This document shows, piece after piece, positions 17,841-25,739 of a stretch of 64,000 bases of DNA; position 1 is the first letter of the stretch; each line of letters begins with the position of its first letter. The position numbers and the translations under genes are program-made. The notes beneath the pieces are model-generated. The model saw nothing but the letters and a program-made list of their open reading frames with translations, did not search any database and had not been told where the DNA came from. Origin of the DNA: CAMLHU01 sp039917855 (GTDB lineage: Bacteria; Gemmatimonadota; Gemmatimonadetes; Gemmatimonadales; GWC2-71-9); NCBI GenBank assembly GCA_039917855.1, contig JBDSIR010000098.1, positions 1-64,000 of the forward strand, given 5' to 3'.

Positions 17841-17858
17841 GCGTTGCTCCCGCGTCGG

Positions 17859-19112
17859 CTAGAAGAAGTCCTGGAACCACTGCTTCACCGGACCCAGCCA
17901 CCTCTCGACGGGCAGACCACGCCGCCCGCCCATCCCGAATCCCTGCCCTTCGGCCCGCTTGCGCGCCCCGTAGAGCGCCAGTCCCGCGACCACCGCCATC
18001 CGGGGCGGCTCGACCCCGTCGGCGAGGCCGGTGAGCCCCTGCTCCGCCTTGCCCACCCGCACCGGCATCGCCGCCACTTCGCGCGCCAACTCCACGATCC
18101 CCGGCGTCGAGGCACCGCCACCCACCAGCACCAGTCCCGCCGGCAGCCGCCCCTGATACCCCGCCCGGGTGATCTCGTCCTGTGCGAACTCGAGCACTTC
18201 CTGCAGCCGCATATGCATGATGTGGGCGAGCACCTGGCGCGACACCGTCCGCGTCCCCTGCCCGGGCGTACTAGGAAGCTCGATGATATCGCTTCCCGGC
18301 ACCAGTGCCTCGTACGCCCCGCCGGAACGCTCCTTGAGCTTCTCGGCGTCCGACTGGGTCACCTGGAGCCCATGCACAATGTCGTTGGTGACGTGCCCGC
18401 CAGAGCAACGGAATGACACAGTATGCCGGATCCTCCCCCCCTGGAACACAGCCACGTTGGTGCTCCCACCCCCCAGATCCACCAGCGCGCAGCCGAGCTC
18501 GAGCTCGTCGGCTGTGAGGACGGGGAGCGAGGCGGCCAGCGGCTCCAGTACGAACTCCTCCACGTGATACCCCGCTCGCTCCACGCACTTCTTGAGGTTC
18601 TGCAGCGCGTTGGAGTACACCGTGACGAGGTAGACCTCCGCCTCGAGCCGCGAGCCCGACATCCCGAGCGGCTCGTTGATCCCCGGCTGCTGATCCACCC
18701 GGTACTCCTGCGGGATGGCGTGCAGCAGCTCGTGGTCGCGGCCGAGCGACACGGTGCAGGCCACATCGTTGACGCGGGCCAGGTCGCCGGTGCGGATCTC
18801 TTCGCCGGTCACCGAGACGACGCCCTGCGAGCTCTTCCCCGCCACGTGCTCGCCGGCGATGCCGCAGAAGACCGAGCCGACCTCCACCCCCGCCATCCGC
18901 TGCGCATCGGCGAGTGCCTTGATGATGGCGCGGGTGGCCTCTTCGATGTCGCGCACCACGCCGCGCCGCACTCCGTTGGAGCGTTCGACCCCGACGCCGA
19001 GCACGCGGGCCGTCGGGCGGCGAACATCGCCCCCCGCTTCGGCCACCACCGCCGTCACCTTGGTGGAGCCCAGATCCAGGGCCGCCACCAGTTTCGTAGG
19101 TGCCGTGCTCAC
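17859..19112 (-). CDS. ftsA: Cell division protein FtsA
   Basis: 417 residues from GTG at 19112, which overlaps the ftsQ stop (GTGA). Actin-like protein tethering FtsZ to the membrane. The phosphate-1 loop LVAALDLGSTKVTAVVAE, the 1C domain around SVFCGIAGEHVAGKSSQGVV, phosphate-2 GCALVDLGGGSTNVAVF and the adenosine motif VLVGGGASTPGIVELA are present. The C-terminal VKQWFQDFF is the amphipathic membrane-targeting helix. It sits in the standard order ftsQ-ftsA-ftsZ. Confidence 0.97.
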   Translation of the reverse strand: MSTAPTKLVAALDLGSTKVTAVVAEAGGDVRRPTARVLGVGVERSNGVRRGVVRDIEEATRAIIKALADAQRMAGVEVGSVFCGIAGEHVAGKSSQGVVSVTGEEIRTGDLARVNDVACTVSLGRDHELLHAIPQEYRVDQQPGINEPLGMSGSRLEAEVYLVTVYSNALQNLKKCVERAGYHVEEFVLEPLAASLPVLTADELELGCALVDLGGGSTNVAVFQGGRIRHTVSFRCSGGHVTNDIVHGLQVTQSDAEKLKERSGGAYEALVPGSDIIELPSTPGQGTRTVSRQVLAHIMHMRLQEVLEFAQDEITRAGYQGRLPAGLVLVGGGASTPGIVELAREVAAMPVRVGKAEQGLTGLADGVEPPRMAVVAGLALYGARKRAEGQGFGMGGRRGLPVERWLGPVKQWFQDFF

Positions 19113-19795
19113 GCGTCCCCTCCTCGCACAATGACCTGACCGGCCCAGCGGCCGTCGAGCTCTCGCCAGGGGCGGCCAAGGCGGGCCAGGTCCTGCGCCA
19201 CCGCCGTCACCGCCCGGATCGTTTCCATCGACGCGTCCGGCCGGAACACCAGCCGCCGCCGCGCCACCGACAAAACTACCCAGCGACCATCCCGTTCCGC
19301 GCTGCTCACCTGGGCGAAGAGGGCCGGATCGGCCGCCAGCACCTGTCCCAGGAGCTTCCCGACCAGGCTGTCCGCCCGCGCTGTGAGCGGGAGATCGGGC
19401 GCCGCCAGGCTCGGATCGAACGGGAGGAGCCGCCCCGTCGCATCCATCGCCGCCAGCCCTTCGCGCCCCGGCACCAGCGCCACCGGCGCCACTTCGGTGA
19501 TCGTCACCCGGATCGTTCCCGGCACTCGCCGCGAGACCTCGGCGGAGACCACGCCCGGGATCGCGCGCGCCCGTCGCTCGATCGGCGCCACATCGTCGAA
19601 CACGCTCGCCCGCCGTCCCAGGGCCAGTCCGCGCATCACCTCCGCGCGACCCAGATACTGCAACCCCACCAGCTCCACTCGGCGCACCCGGAAGAAGTCG
19701 ATCCTCCGGAGTACCCGCGGGGCGAATGCCCAGGTCAGCACGGCAAGGACCAGTGCATAGAGCCCCAACCAGCCCGGCCTCAGGAATCGGCCCAT
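19109..19795 (-). CDS. ftsQ: Cell division protein FtsQ/DivIB
   Basis: 228 residues. One N-terminal membrane helix (GLYALVLAVLTWAFAPRVL), then a POTRA domain (FRVRRVELVGLQYLGRAEVMRGLAL ... RARAIPGVVSAEVSRRVPGTIRVTITEVAPVAL) and a beta domain. This is the expected architecture of the FtsQLB scaffold. It overlaps murC by 16 bp and ftsA by 4 bp. murB and ddl, often found here, are missing. Confidence 0.92.
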   Translation of the reverse strand: MGRFLRPGWLGLYALVLAVLTWAFAPRVLRRIDFFRVRRVELVGLQYLGRAEVMRGLALGRRASVFDDVAPIERRARAIPGVVSAEVSRRVPGTIRVTITEVAPVALVPGREGLAAMDATGRLLPFDPSLAAPDLPLTARADSLVGKLLGQVLAADPALFAQVSSAERDGRWVVLSVARRRLVFRPDASMETIRAVTAVAQDLARLGRPWRELDGRWAGQVIVRGGDA

Positions 19796-21150
19796 CGCGC
19801 CACCAATCCACGTCCGACCTTGGTCACATCTCCGGCGCCGAGGGTCAGTACCACATCCCCCGATCGCGCCTCAGCGGCCACTGCATCATCGAGTTCGTCC
19901 CGGCCCGGCACGAAGATCGACCGCCCACCCGACAAACCCACCGCCTGCGCCACCACCTCGCCCGTCACCCCGGCCACCGGATCCTCGCGGGCCGCGTAGA
20001 CGTCCGCCACGATCGCCAGGTCGGCCTGGGCCAGCGCCCGTCCCATCGCCTCACCGTGCATCTGGGTCCGCGAAAAGAGGTGGGGCTGGAACACTGCCAC
20101 CAACCGTCGTCCGGGAAAGGCCTGTCGCGCCGCCGCGATCGTCGCCACCAGCTCCGAGGGATGATGGGCGTAGTCATCGACGAAGATGATCCCCTTCGCC
20201 TCGCCCAGCCGCTCGAACCGTCGCCCCGCACCGGTGAACTGTGCCAGCGCACCCAGCGCCGCATCCACATCGCCCTCCAGTGCCACCACCGTGCCCAGGG
20301 CCGCCGTCGCATTCAGGATGTTGTGCATCCCCGGCACCGCCAGCCGGAGCACCACCCGCCGCCCATCAGGGAGGCGCACGTGGGCGCTGGTCCCTTTTGG
20401 TCCCTGCTCCACCTGCCCGATCCGGAGATCGGCATCGCCGGTACCGAATCGCCAGACCTGGTTTTTGAGTCGTGCGGCCACCCGTGAGGCGCCGGGGTCG
20501 TCGGTACCGACCAGCGCGATCCGTCCCCGCCCTGCGAACTCCACGAACGCGTCCTCGATGGCACCCAGGGTGCCGTACACCTCGAGATGATCGGCTTCGA
20601 CGTTGTTGACCACGGCGATGCCGGGTCGAAGCTCGAGGAATGCGCGATCGTACTCGTCCGCCTCGACCACGAAGAGCTGATCACCCCCGATGCGGGCATT
20701 GCCACCCCACTGCGCCACTCGGCCACCCGCCAGACCGGTCGGATCCTTCCCCGCGGCAGCCAACGCTTCGGCGGCCATCACCGTGGTAGTGGTCTTCCCA
20801 TGAGTCCCCGCGAGGGCCACCACCTGGTGCGGGTTCACCAGGTCCGCCAGCGCTCGCTTCCGCGGAACGACAGGGATCCCCGCGGCGCGGGCGGCAAGCA
20901 ATTCCGGATGGTCGGCTGGGATCGCCGCGGTCACCACCACTGCGCGGGCCCCCGCGACGTGGGCCGGGTCGTGCCCGGCCAGGACGGTCGCTCCGAGGGC
21001 CGCCACGTCGGCGGCGCCCGCTGGATCGGTGTCACACCCGGTCACTTTGACCCCGCGTCGCGAGGCAAGGAGGGCCAGGGCGCTCATCCCGGCGCCGCCG
21101 ATGCCCATGAAGTGAACTGGGCGGGTGTCCGAGGGTGAGAACAGATCCAT
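19780..21150 (-). CDS. murC: UDP-N-acetylmuramate-L-alanine ligase
   Basis: 456 residues. First Mur ligase, adding L-Ala to UDP-MurNAc in the cytoplasm. Rossmann start VHFMGIGGAGMSALALL, ATP loop LAGTHGKTTTTVMAAEAL, FVVEADEYDRAFLELRPGIAVVNNVEADHLE and FVDDYAHHPSEL are all characteristic of MurC. It lies 16 bp downstream of murG, across an A/T-rich gap. Confidence 0.97.
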   Translation of the reverse strand: MDLFSPSDTRPVHFMGIGGAGMSALALLASRRGVKVTGCDTDPAGAADVAALGATVLAGHDPAHVAGARAVVVTAAIPADHPELLAARAAGIPVVPRKRALADLVNPHQVVALAGTHGKTTTTVMAAEALAAAGKDPTGLAGGRVAQWGGNARIGGDQLFVVEADEYDRAFLELRPGIAVVNNVEADHLEVYGTLGAIEDAFVEFAGRGRIALVGTDDPGASRVAARLKNQVWRFGTGDADLRIGQVEQGPKGTSAHVRLPDGRRVVLRLAVPGMHNILNATAALGTVVALEGDVDAALGALAQFTGAGRRFERLGEAKGIIFVDDYAHHPSELVATIAAARQAFPGRRLVAVFQPHLFSRTQMHGEAMGRALAQADLAIVADVYAAREDPVAGVTGEVVAQAVGLSGGRSIFVPGRDELDDAVAAEARSGDVVLTLGAGDVTKVGRGLVARWADS

Positions 21151-21163
21151 TGGTTGGAAGGCT

Positions 21164-21230
21164 AATTTAATGAATCTTCGGGAGTTGCGAAAGAGCTTGC
21201 CCTCCCAAAAGTGTCAATAAATGTGACACT
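21164..21230 (-). promoter_or_regulatory. Possible internal promoter and hairpin at the murG/murC junction
   Basis: Read on the minus strand, a consensus -35 TTGACA (complement of 21212-21217) is followed after 17 nt by TCTTTC, a poor -10. A small hairpin (arms 21210-21216 and 21224-21230, AGTGTCA/TGACACT) overlaps it. The junction is markedly A/T-rich for this genome. It could drive murC-ftsQAZ, but the -10 match is weak. Confidence 0.3.
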
Positions 21231-22291
21231 ATGGCGTCGACGGCGTGGGGTCTTCCGCGCGCTTTGGCACGGGCCGCCATCGTCCGGCGGCGCCCCTCGT
21301 CTCCCAACAGCTCACCGATGATCCTCCCGAGGGCCAGGGTGCTGAGGCGGGACTGCGGCAGATGCACCGCCGCGCCTGCCACCTCGAGGGCGACCGCATT
21401 GCCGGTCTGATGGTCCGCCGCCGCGGTGGGGAGCGGGATCAGGATCGATGGGATCCCCCAGGCACAAAGCTCCGCACCGGTCATCATTCCTGCCCTGGAA
21501 ACAGCGATATCGGCCACCGCCAAGGCATCGGCCATCGGGTCGATGAAGTCATGGACCTGCACCACCGGCGCCCGATGGTGCTTGGCGAACTCGGCATGGC
21601 TCCCCCGCCCCGTGGCCCAGATCACGACGCACTTCTCGGCACCCCCCGCCTCGATCCACCCCGCCACTGCCCGATTGATCGCCACAGCGCCCTGACTCCC
21701 GCCGGTGATGAGAACCACCGGTTTCGAGCCATCGAGGCCGAAACGCTTCAGCGCCCCCTCGCGCCGCGCCGGATCGGGCGGAACGATCGGGTTGCCTGTG
21801 TCCCAGCACTTCGTCTTCGGCCCGAATATGAGGCGTTCCTTAGCTTCCGGTAGCCCGAGATAGACCTCATTGACCCGGTCGGAGAGCCAGCGGGTCGCGA
21901 GACCGGGGAGGGCATTCTGCTCCTGGATCGCGCTCGGAAGTCCGCGCCGCCCGGCGAACCAGACCGCCGGCGCCGAGGCGTAACCACCGGTCCCCACCAC
22001 CAGCGCCGGCCGCTCCTGGTCGAAGATGCGGCCAAGCTCGCGATAGACCTGCCACGCCACGAGGGGGAGGCGGGCGTTCCTCCACCACTGGTGGCGATAG
22101 AGCGGTTCGATGGAAAGGAGATGATGCCGGAAATTGCGGGTAGGGAGGAGCTGTGCTTCGATGCCGCGGGTGGCGCCGATCATCACCGGCTCGATGTCCG
22201 GTCGCTTGGCCCGGAGCGCCTCGGCGATTGCGAGCGCCGGCATCAGGTGGCCACCAGTGCCGCCGCCGGCGATGAGGATCCGGGTGGTCAC
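21167..22291 (-). CDS. murG: UDP-GlcNAc:undecaprenyl-PP-MurNAc-pentapeptide GlcNAc transferase MurG
   Basis: 374 residues from GTG at 22291. This start directly precedes TTRILIAGGGTGGHLMPALAIAEAL, the N-terminal donor-loop signature; anything upstream is repeat sequence. Family GT28 enzyme making lipid II at the inner face of the membrane. VVGTGGYASAPAVWFAGRRGLPSAIQEQNALPGLATRWL and VLITGGSQGAVAINRAV are diagnostic. VSRAGMMTGAELCAWGIPSILIPLPTAAADHQTGNA is the UDP-GlcNAc site. Upstream lies a degraded copy of this gene's first 35 bases. Confidence 0.97.
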   Translation of the reverse strand: MTTRILIAGGGTGGHLMPALAIAEALRAKRPDIEPVMIGATRGIEAQLLPTRNFRHHLLSIEPLYRHQWWRNARLPLVAWQVYRELGRIFDQERPALVVGTGGYASAPAVWFAGRRGLPSAIQEQNALPGLATRWLSDRVNEVYLGLPEAKERLIFGPKTKCWDTGNPIVPPDPARREGALKRFGLDGSKPVVLITGGSQGAVAINRAVAGWIEAGGAEKCVVIWATGRGSHAEFAKHHRAPVVQVHDFIDPMADALAVADIAVSRAGMMTGAELCAWGIPSILIPLPTAAADHQTGNAVALEVAGAAVHLPQSRLSTLALGRIIGELLGDEGRRRTMAARAKARGRPHAVDAIVSHLLTLLGGQALSQLPKIH

Positions 22292-22510
22292 TCGGCCCCC
22301 CGGGACGGCGTGAGCGGTGAGCGGTGAGCGGTGAGCGGTGGGTGCACTGCTTGAGTTCTCACGAGCTGACCTGAACGCCGCTGAGCGCCGGCAGTGGGAG
22401 GGGGCGTGAGCCCCCATGAGCCGAGTGGGGGCGTGAGCCCCCGAATATCGGTGCGGCCGCCGGCGATCAGGATGCGGGTGGGGCGGTCGGGCGGTCCGGC
22501 GGTCGGGCGG
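22292..22510. other. Repeat-filled gap between the lipoprotein gene and murG, with a degraded duplicate of the murG start
   Basis: No gene. Contents in order: four copies of GGTGAGC (22310-22341); two identical hairpins GGGGGC-GTGA-GCCCCC (22400-22415, 22427-22442); and a segment at 22450-22484 that matches the first 35 bases of murG (22256-22290) at most positions. In the murG sense it would encode TRILIAGGRTD, compared with the real TRILIAGGGTG. The segment runs straight into the GGCGGTC repeat arm. Confidence 0.75.
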
Positions 22511-23247
22511 TCAGGGGCCATAGCTGGTCAGCTCGATGGAACGAAGGCGTCGCGTCACCGGAGGCCTACTCGGGGCAGCGTACGGACCGGGCGGTGGGTC
22601 GAAATGCAGGGTCAGCCCGTCGGAGGGTGAGGGATCGCCACTCTCTTCGCAAAACATCAGGTCCAAAGACGAATCCACCTGCGCCGGATCGACCCTGAGT
22701 GCTCTGCTCACAACTTCAAGGGTAGCCCCGACTCGCAGCGCCCCTCCGAAAGCCAATGCGCTGTCCGACGTGAAGAGCCGCTCGAGACGGTCATTTCGCC
22801 GGTTGACTGTAACCTCCGCATGCCGGAATTCCAGAAACCTGATCGGGTATCTGCCGCCATCATCCTCGCTCGAACCATCCTTGCTCCGGGCTGGGGCCCC
22901 GAATGCTCGGAGCAGTTCGCGCTCGGAACTCCAAAAAGAGACTTTGCCGGCCGTGCCGAACGTGCGATCGGTACACTGCGGGCCCTCGGCTGGCGCATCA
23001 GATTGGGGCTCTCCAGGCGGGGAATCCGTGGTCTTGGGGCGCGAACGGAGCGAAAAGCCCGGATCGACTGCAATAGGCGGGATCGCCGCGAGGGCCGCGG
23101 AATCACTCGTCACCGATGCTCCGCGACGATTCGAGCACCCGCATGCCAACAGAAGGCCCAGCGCGCCCCAAACGTGCCATCTGGCCGCCGGACCACCTGA
23201 CCTCCTCACTTCCGACCACCTGACCGCCCGACCGCCTGACCGCCCGC
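22481..23247. mobile_element. Putative gene cassette bounded by inverted GGCGGTC repeats
   Basis: Left arm 22481-22515 has about four copies of GGCGGTC; right arm 23189-23247 has the reverse complement (GACCGCC, GACCACC units). The arms enclose exactly one lipoprotein gene. Its TGA is in the left arm and its GTG start in the right arm, which also encodes the last residues of FtsW. I call it mobile only by inference; no transposase is present. Confidence 0.5.
22511..23209 (-). CDS. Predicted lipoprotein inserted in the dcw cluster
   Basis: 232 residues from GTG at 23209, overlapping the ftsW TGA as GTGA. This start gives a lipoprotein signal (RWHVWGALGLLLAC). The mature part begins Gly/Ser-rich, then has QCTDRTFGTAGKVSFWSSERELLRAFG, RYPIRFLEFRHAEVTVN and SLDLMFCEESGDPSPSDGLTLHF, a small alpha/beta fold with no family I recognise. 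It separates ftsW from murG, which are normally adjacent. Both its start and stop codons come from inverted GGCGGTC repeat arms. The inside is slightly less G+C-rich than the neighbours (55-65% in three 60-base stretches counted by hand). This suggests it was acquired. Confidence 0.65.
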   Translation of the reverse strand: MRRSGGPAARWHVWGALGLLLACGCSNRRGASVTSDSAALAAIPPIAVDPGFSLRSRPKTTDSPPGEPQSDAPAEGPQCTDRTFGTAGKVSFWSSERELLRAFGAPARSKDGSSEDDGGRYPIRFLEFRHAEVTVNRRNDRLERLFTSDSALAFGGALRVGATLEVVSRALRVDPAQVDSSLDLMFCEESGDPSPSDGLTLHFDPPPGPYAAPSRPPVTRRLRSIELTSYGP

Positions 23248-24387
23248 GCGCCCCCGCCTCCCCCGCTGCCTGCCGATCGAGAGCAGGATCCCGGTCGCGA
23301 GCAACGAGATCATCAGGCTCGACCGTCCGTAGCTCATGAACGGGAGGGTGAGCCCCGTGGTCGGCATCATCCCCATCGTCACCGCCATATGGAGGAACGC
23401 GGTGAACCCGACGCCGGTCGTGATCCCCACCGCGAGGTATTGCCCGAAGGGATCGGGCGCGGTGCGCGCGATCCGGTAGCCGAGCCAGACGAAGAGCGCG
23501 AAGAGGAAGATGATCGCACAGACGCCGACGAACCCCCATTCCTCGCCGATGGAGCTGAACAGGAAGTCGGAATAATTGTACGGCAGGTACCCGAGCTTCT
23601 GTTGGCCCTGGCCATAGCCGACGCCGATGAGCTGGCCGCTGCCGAAGCCGATGAGCGACTGGTTGATCTGGAAGCTCGCCGCGTCGCTCGCCTGGCCGGG
23701 GTTGAGGAAGGTGAGCACGCGGGCGAGACGATATTGCCAGTTCTGGATGCTGTAGAACAGGAGCGGCACCGCGGCCATGCTGAGCAGCAGGAAGTGGCCG
23801 ATCCGCGCTCCGGCGCTGAACATCACCACGCCGGCGAGGAAGGTCACCAGGATCGCCATCGAGAGGTTCGGCTCGAGGAAGATCAGCAGCGCCACGAAGC
23901 CGACCACGACGAGGAAGGGGAAGAGTCCCTTCTTGAACTCCCGGATCTGGGCCCCCTTCTTGGCGGCGAGCATCGCGCACCAGATCACGATGACGAGCCG
24001 GGCGAGCTCGGAGGGCTGGAAATTCACCGGCCCCACATCCACCCAGCGCCGTGCCCCGTTGATCGAAGGCGCGATGCGATCGGTGCCCGGCAGGATCGGG
24101 ATCAGCAGGAAAACGATGGTGGCGAGAAGCATCGGCCAGGCGAGCTTCTGCCACAGGTGATAGTCGAGCCGTGCGGCGACCAGCAGAAGGATCCCCCCCA
24201 GTGCGGCACCGGTGGCCTGCCGCAGCGCGAAGCCGAAGCCGATCGAGTCGCCGGCGTTGTTGGTCTGCAGGCTCGCCGCACCATACGTGCTCGCGATGCC
24301 GAACACCACCAGAATGGCGGTGACAACGCCGAGGAGCCGGGTCTCCCAACGCAGCTCGCCAGGATGCCGGATCACGGCGCCGGTCAT
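23206..24387 (-). CDS. ftsW: Septal peptidoglycan glycosyltransferase FtsW
   Basis: 393 residues, about ten membrane segments. SEDS-family polymerase working with FtsI. Visible landmarks: RQATGAALGGILLLVAARLDYHLWQKLAWP, INGARRWVDVGPVNFQPSELARLVIVIWCAMLAAKK (catalytic-region motif), IFLEPNLSMAILVTFLAGVVMFSAG, GFGSGQLIGVGYGQGQQKLGYLPYNYSDFLFSSIGEEWGF and PTTGLTLPFMSYGRSSLM. The last residues (GGQAVGRSGGRK) are read from the flanking GGCGGTC repeat, so the native C-terminus has been replaced or extended. Confidence 0.96.
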   Translation of the reverse strand: MTGAVIRHPGELRWETRLLGVVTAILVVFGIASTYGAASLQTNNAGDSIGFGFALRQATGAALGGILLLVAARLDYHLWQKLAWPMLLATIVFLLIPILPGTDRIAPSINGARRWVDVGPVNFQPSELARLVIVIWCAMLAAKKGAQIREFKKGLFPFLVVVGFVALLIFLEPNLSMAILVTFLAGVVMFSAGARIGHFLLLSMAAVPLLFYSIQNWQYRLARVLTFLNPGQASDAASFQINQSLIGFGSGQLIGVGYGQGQQKLGYLPYNYSDFLFSSIGEEWGFVGVCAIIFLFALFVWLGYRIARTAPDPFGQYLAVGITTGVGFTAFLHMAVTMGMMPTTGLTLPFMSYGRSSLMISLLATGILLSIGRQRGRRGRAGGQAVGRSGGRK

Positions 24388-25739
24388 CGGGCCGCCACCC
24401 AGGCCCGGAACGTGGCCCCGCGCTCCTCATAGTTCTTGAACATGTCGTAGCTCGAGCAGGCCGGACTCAACAGCACCGCGTCTCCCGGCTCGGCCAATCC
24501 CGCAGCGGTGCGCAGCACGTCATCGAAGTCGCTCCCCAGCCGGATCACCTTGAGCTTGGCCTTGAGGTCCTGCTCCACCTGCGCTCCCGCCTCGCCATAC
24601 GCGATCACCGCCTTGCACCGCCCCCCCGCCGTCTCGGCCAGCCGAGTGTACGGCTCCCCCTTGTGGCGCCCGCCGAGCAGGAGGATGAAGGGGCGCTCGA
24701 GCCCGCGCACCGCTACCTCGGTCGACGCGATGTTGGTCGCCTTGGAGTCATTGATCCAGAGGACGCCGTTCACCTCGCCCACCGGCTCCATCCGGTGCGG
24801 CAGCGGCGAGAAGGTCCGGAGCCCCTCCGCGATCGTCGCGTGCGCGACCCCGACGCGGTCCGCCACGAGCATCGCGAGCAGGGCGTTGGCGACGTTGTGG
24901 TCGCCGAAGAGCGGGAAGCTCGACCGCGGCGCCACCGGCACTTCACCCAGCATCAGGCGGTCCACCGGCCGATCGAACCAGGCATCGGCTTTGCCCCGCG
25001 TCGAGAAGCGCAGGTGCGTCCCCGGGACCTCGCTGATCATCCCGCGCGAGATCGGGTCGTCGGCATTGCTGATCCAGAGCGAATGCTCATCCGCATTGAG
25101 GAAAAGCCGCGCCTTGTCGGCGTAGTACGCCTCGAGATCCGGATAGGCGTCAAGATGATCCGGGGCGAGGTTGGTCAGCGCCCCGATGGTGGGCTTGAGG
25201 CTCGGCATGTCATGCAACTGGAACGACGAGAGCTCGATCGCGAGCCACTCGGGACGCTTCGGCTCAAGCGCCACCGCGCTCAAGGGGGTGCCGATGTTCC
25301 CCGCGGCGGCAGCGGCGATCCCGCCGGTCTTGAGCAGGTGCCCGACCAGCGCGGTCGTGGTGGTCTTGCCGTTGGTCCCGGTGATGCAGGCGGTCTTGAT
25401 CCCCGGCATCGCCAGTAGCCCGAGCTCCGCCTCCGCGAGTTGTGGCACGCCGGACTCGAGCGCGGCCTTCCGGGCCGCCGTCGTCGGATTGACGCCGGGC
25501 GACACCACCGCGCGTTGGGCCTTCCCGATCCGCTGGAAGTCGTGCCCCTTGGTCTGGACCGTGGCGCCGAGTTGGCGGAGTCCCTCGATCTCCTCCGCGC
25601 TGGCTCCGCTGCCGGCATCCGAGGCATAGACGATGAGTCCCTCCCGCCGCAGGAGACGCGTGGCGGCGAGGCCGCTCTTCCCGAGCCCGATCACGGCGAT
25701 CTCGCGCCCGTCGGCGCGCCAGGCGTCGAATGGCGTCAC
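24384..25739 (-). CDS. murD: UDP-N-acetylmuramoyl-L-alanine-D-glutamate ligase
   Basis: 451 residues from GTG at 25739, overlapping the mraY TGA (GTGA). Adds D-Glu. REIAVIGLGKSGLAATRLLRREG opens the Rossmann domain; CITGTNGKTTTTALVGHLL is the ATP loop; AIELSSFQLHDMPSLKP, LTNLAPDHLDAYPDLEAYYADKARLF and WINDSKATNIASTEVAV are MurD-specific; VLLSPACSSYDMFKNYEERG closes the C-terminal domain. It overlaps ftsW by 4 bp. Confidence 0.97.
   Translation of the reverse strand: MTPFDAWRADGREIAVIGLGKSGLAATRLLRREGLIVYASDAGSGASAEEIEGLRQLGATVQTKGHDFQRIGKAQRAVVSPGVNPTTAARKAALESGVPQLAEAELGLLAMPGIKTACITGTNGKTTTTALVGHLLKTGGIAAAAAGNIGTPLSAVALEPKRPEWLAIELSSFQLHDMPSLKPTIGALTNLAPDHLDAYPDLEAYYADKARLFLNADEHSLWISNADDPISRGMISEVPGTHLRFSTRGKADAWFDRPVDRLMLGEVPVAPRSSFPLFGDHNVANALLAMLVADRVGVAHATIAEGLRTFSPLPHRMEPVGEVNGVLWINDSKATNIASTEVAVRGLERPFILLLGGRHKGEPYTRLAETAGGRCKAVIAYGEAGAQVEQDLKAKLKVIRLGSDFDDVLRTAAGLAEPGDAVLLSPACSSYDMFKNYEERGATFRAWVAAR

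Noticed and set aside
22310..22341. GGTGAGC tandem copies as a CRISPR array or replication iterons
   Set aside because: Units are 7 nt with no spacers, and the same arrangement with other units occurs at many gene ends; no replication gene or origin features are near.
22511..24430. Reading the inserted lipoprotein as a 639-residue protein starting inside murD/ftsW
   Set aside because: The extra part overlaps ftsW in another frame and is Arg/Pro/Gly noise. The GTG at 23209 gives a good lipoprotein signal.
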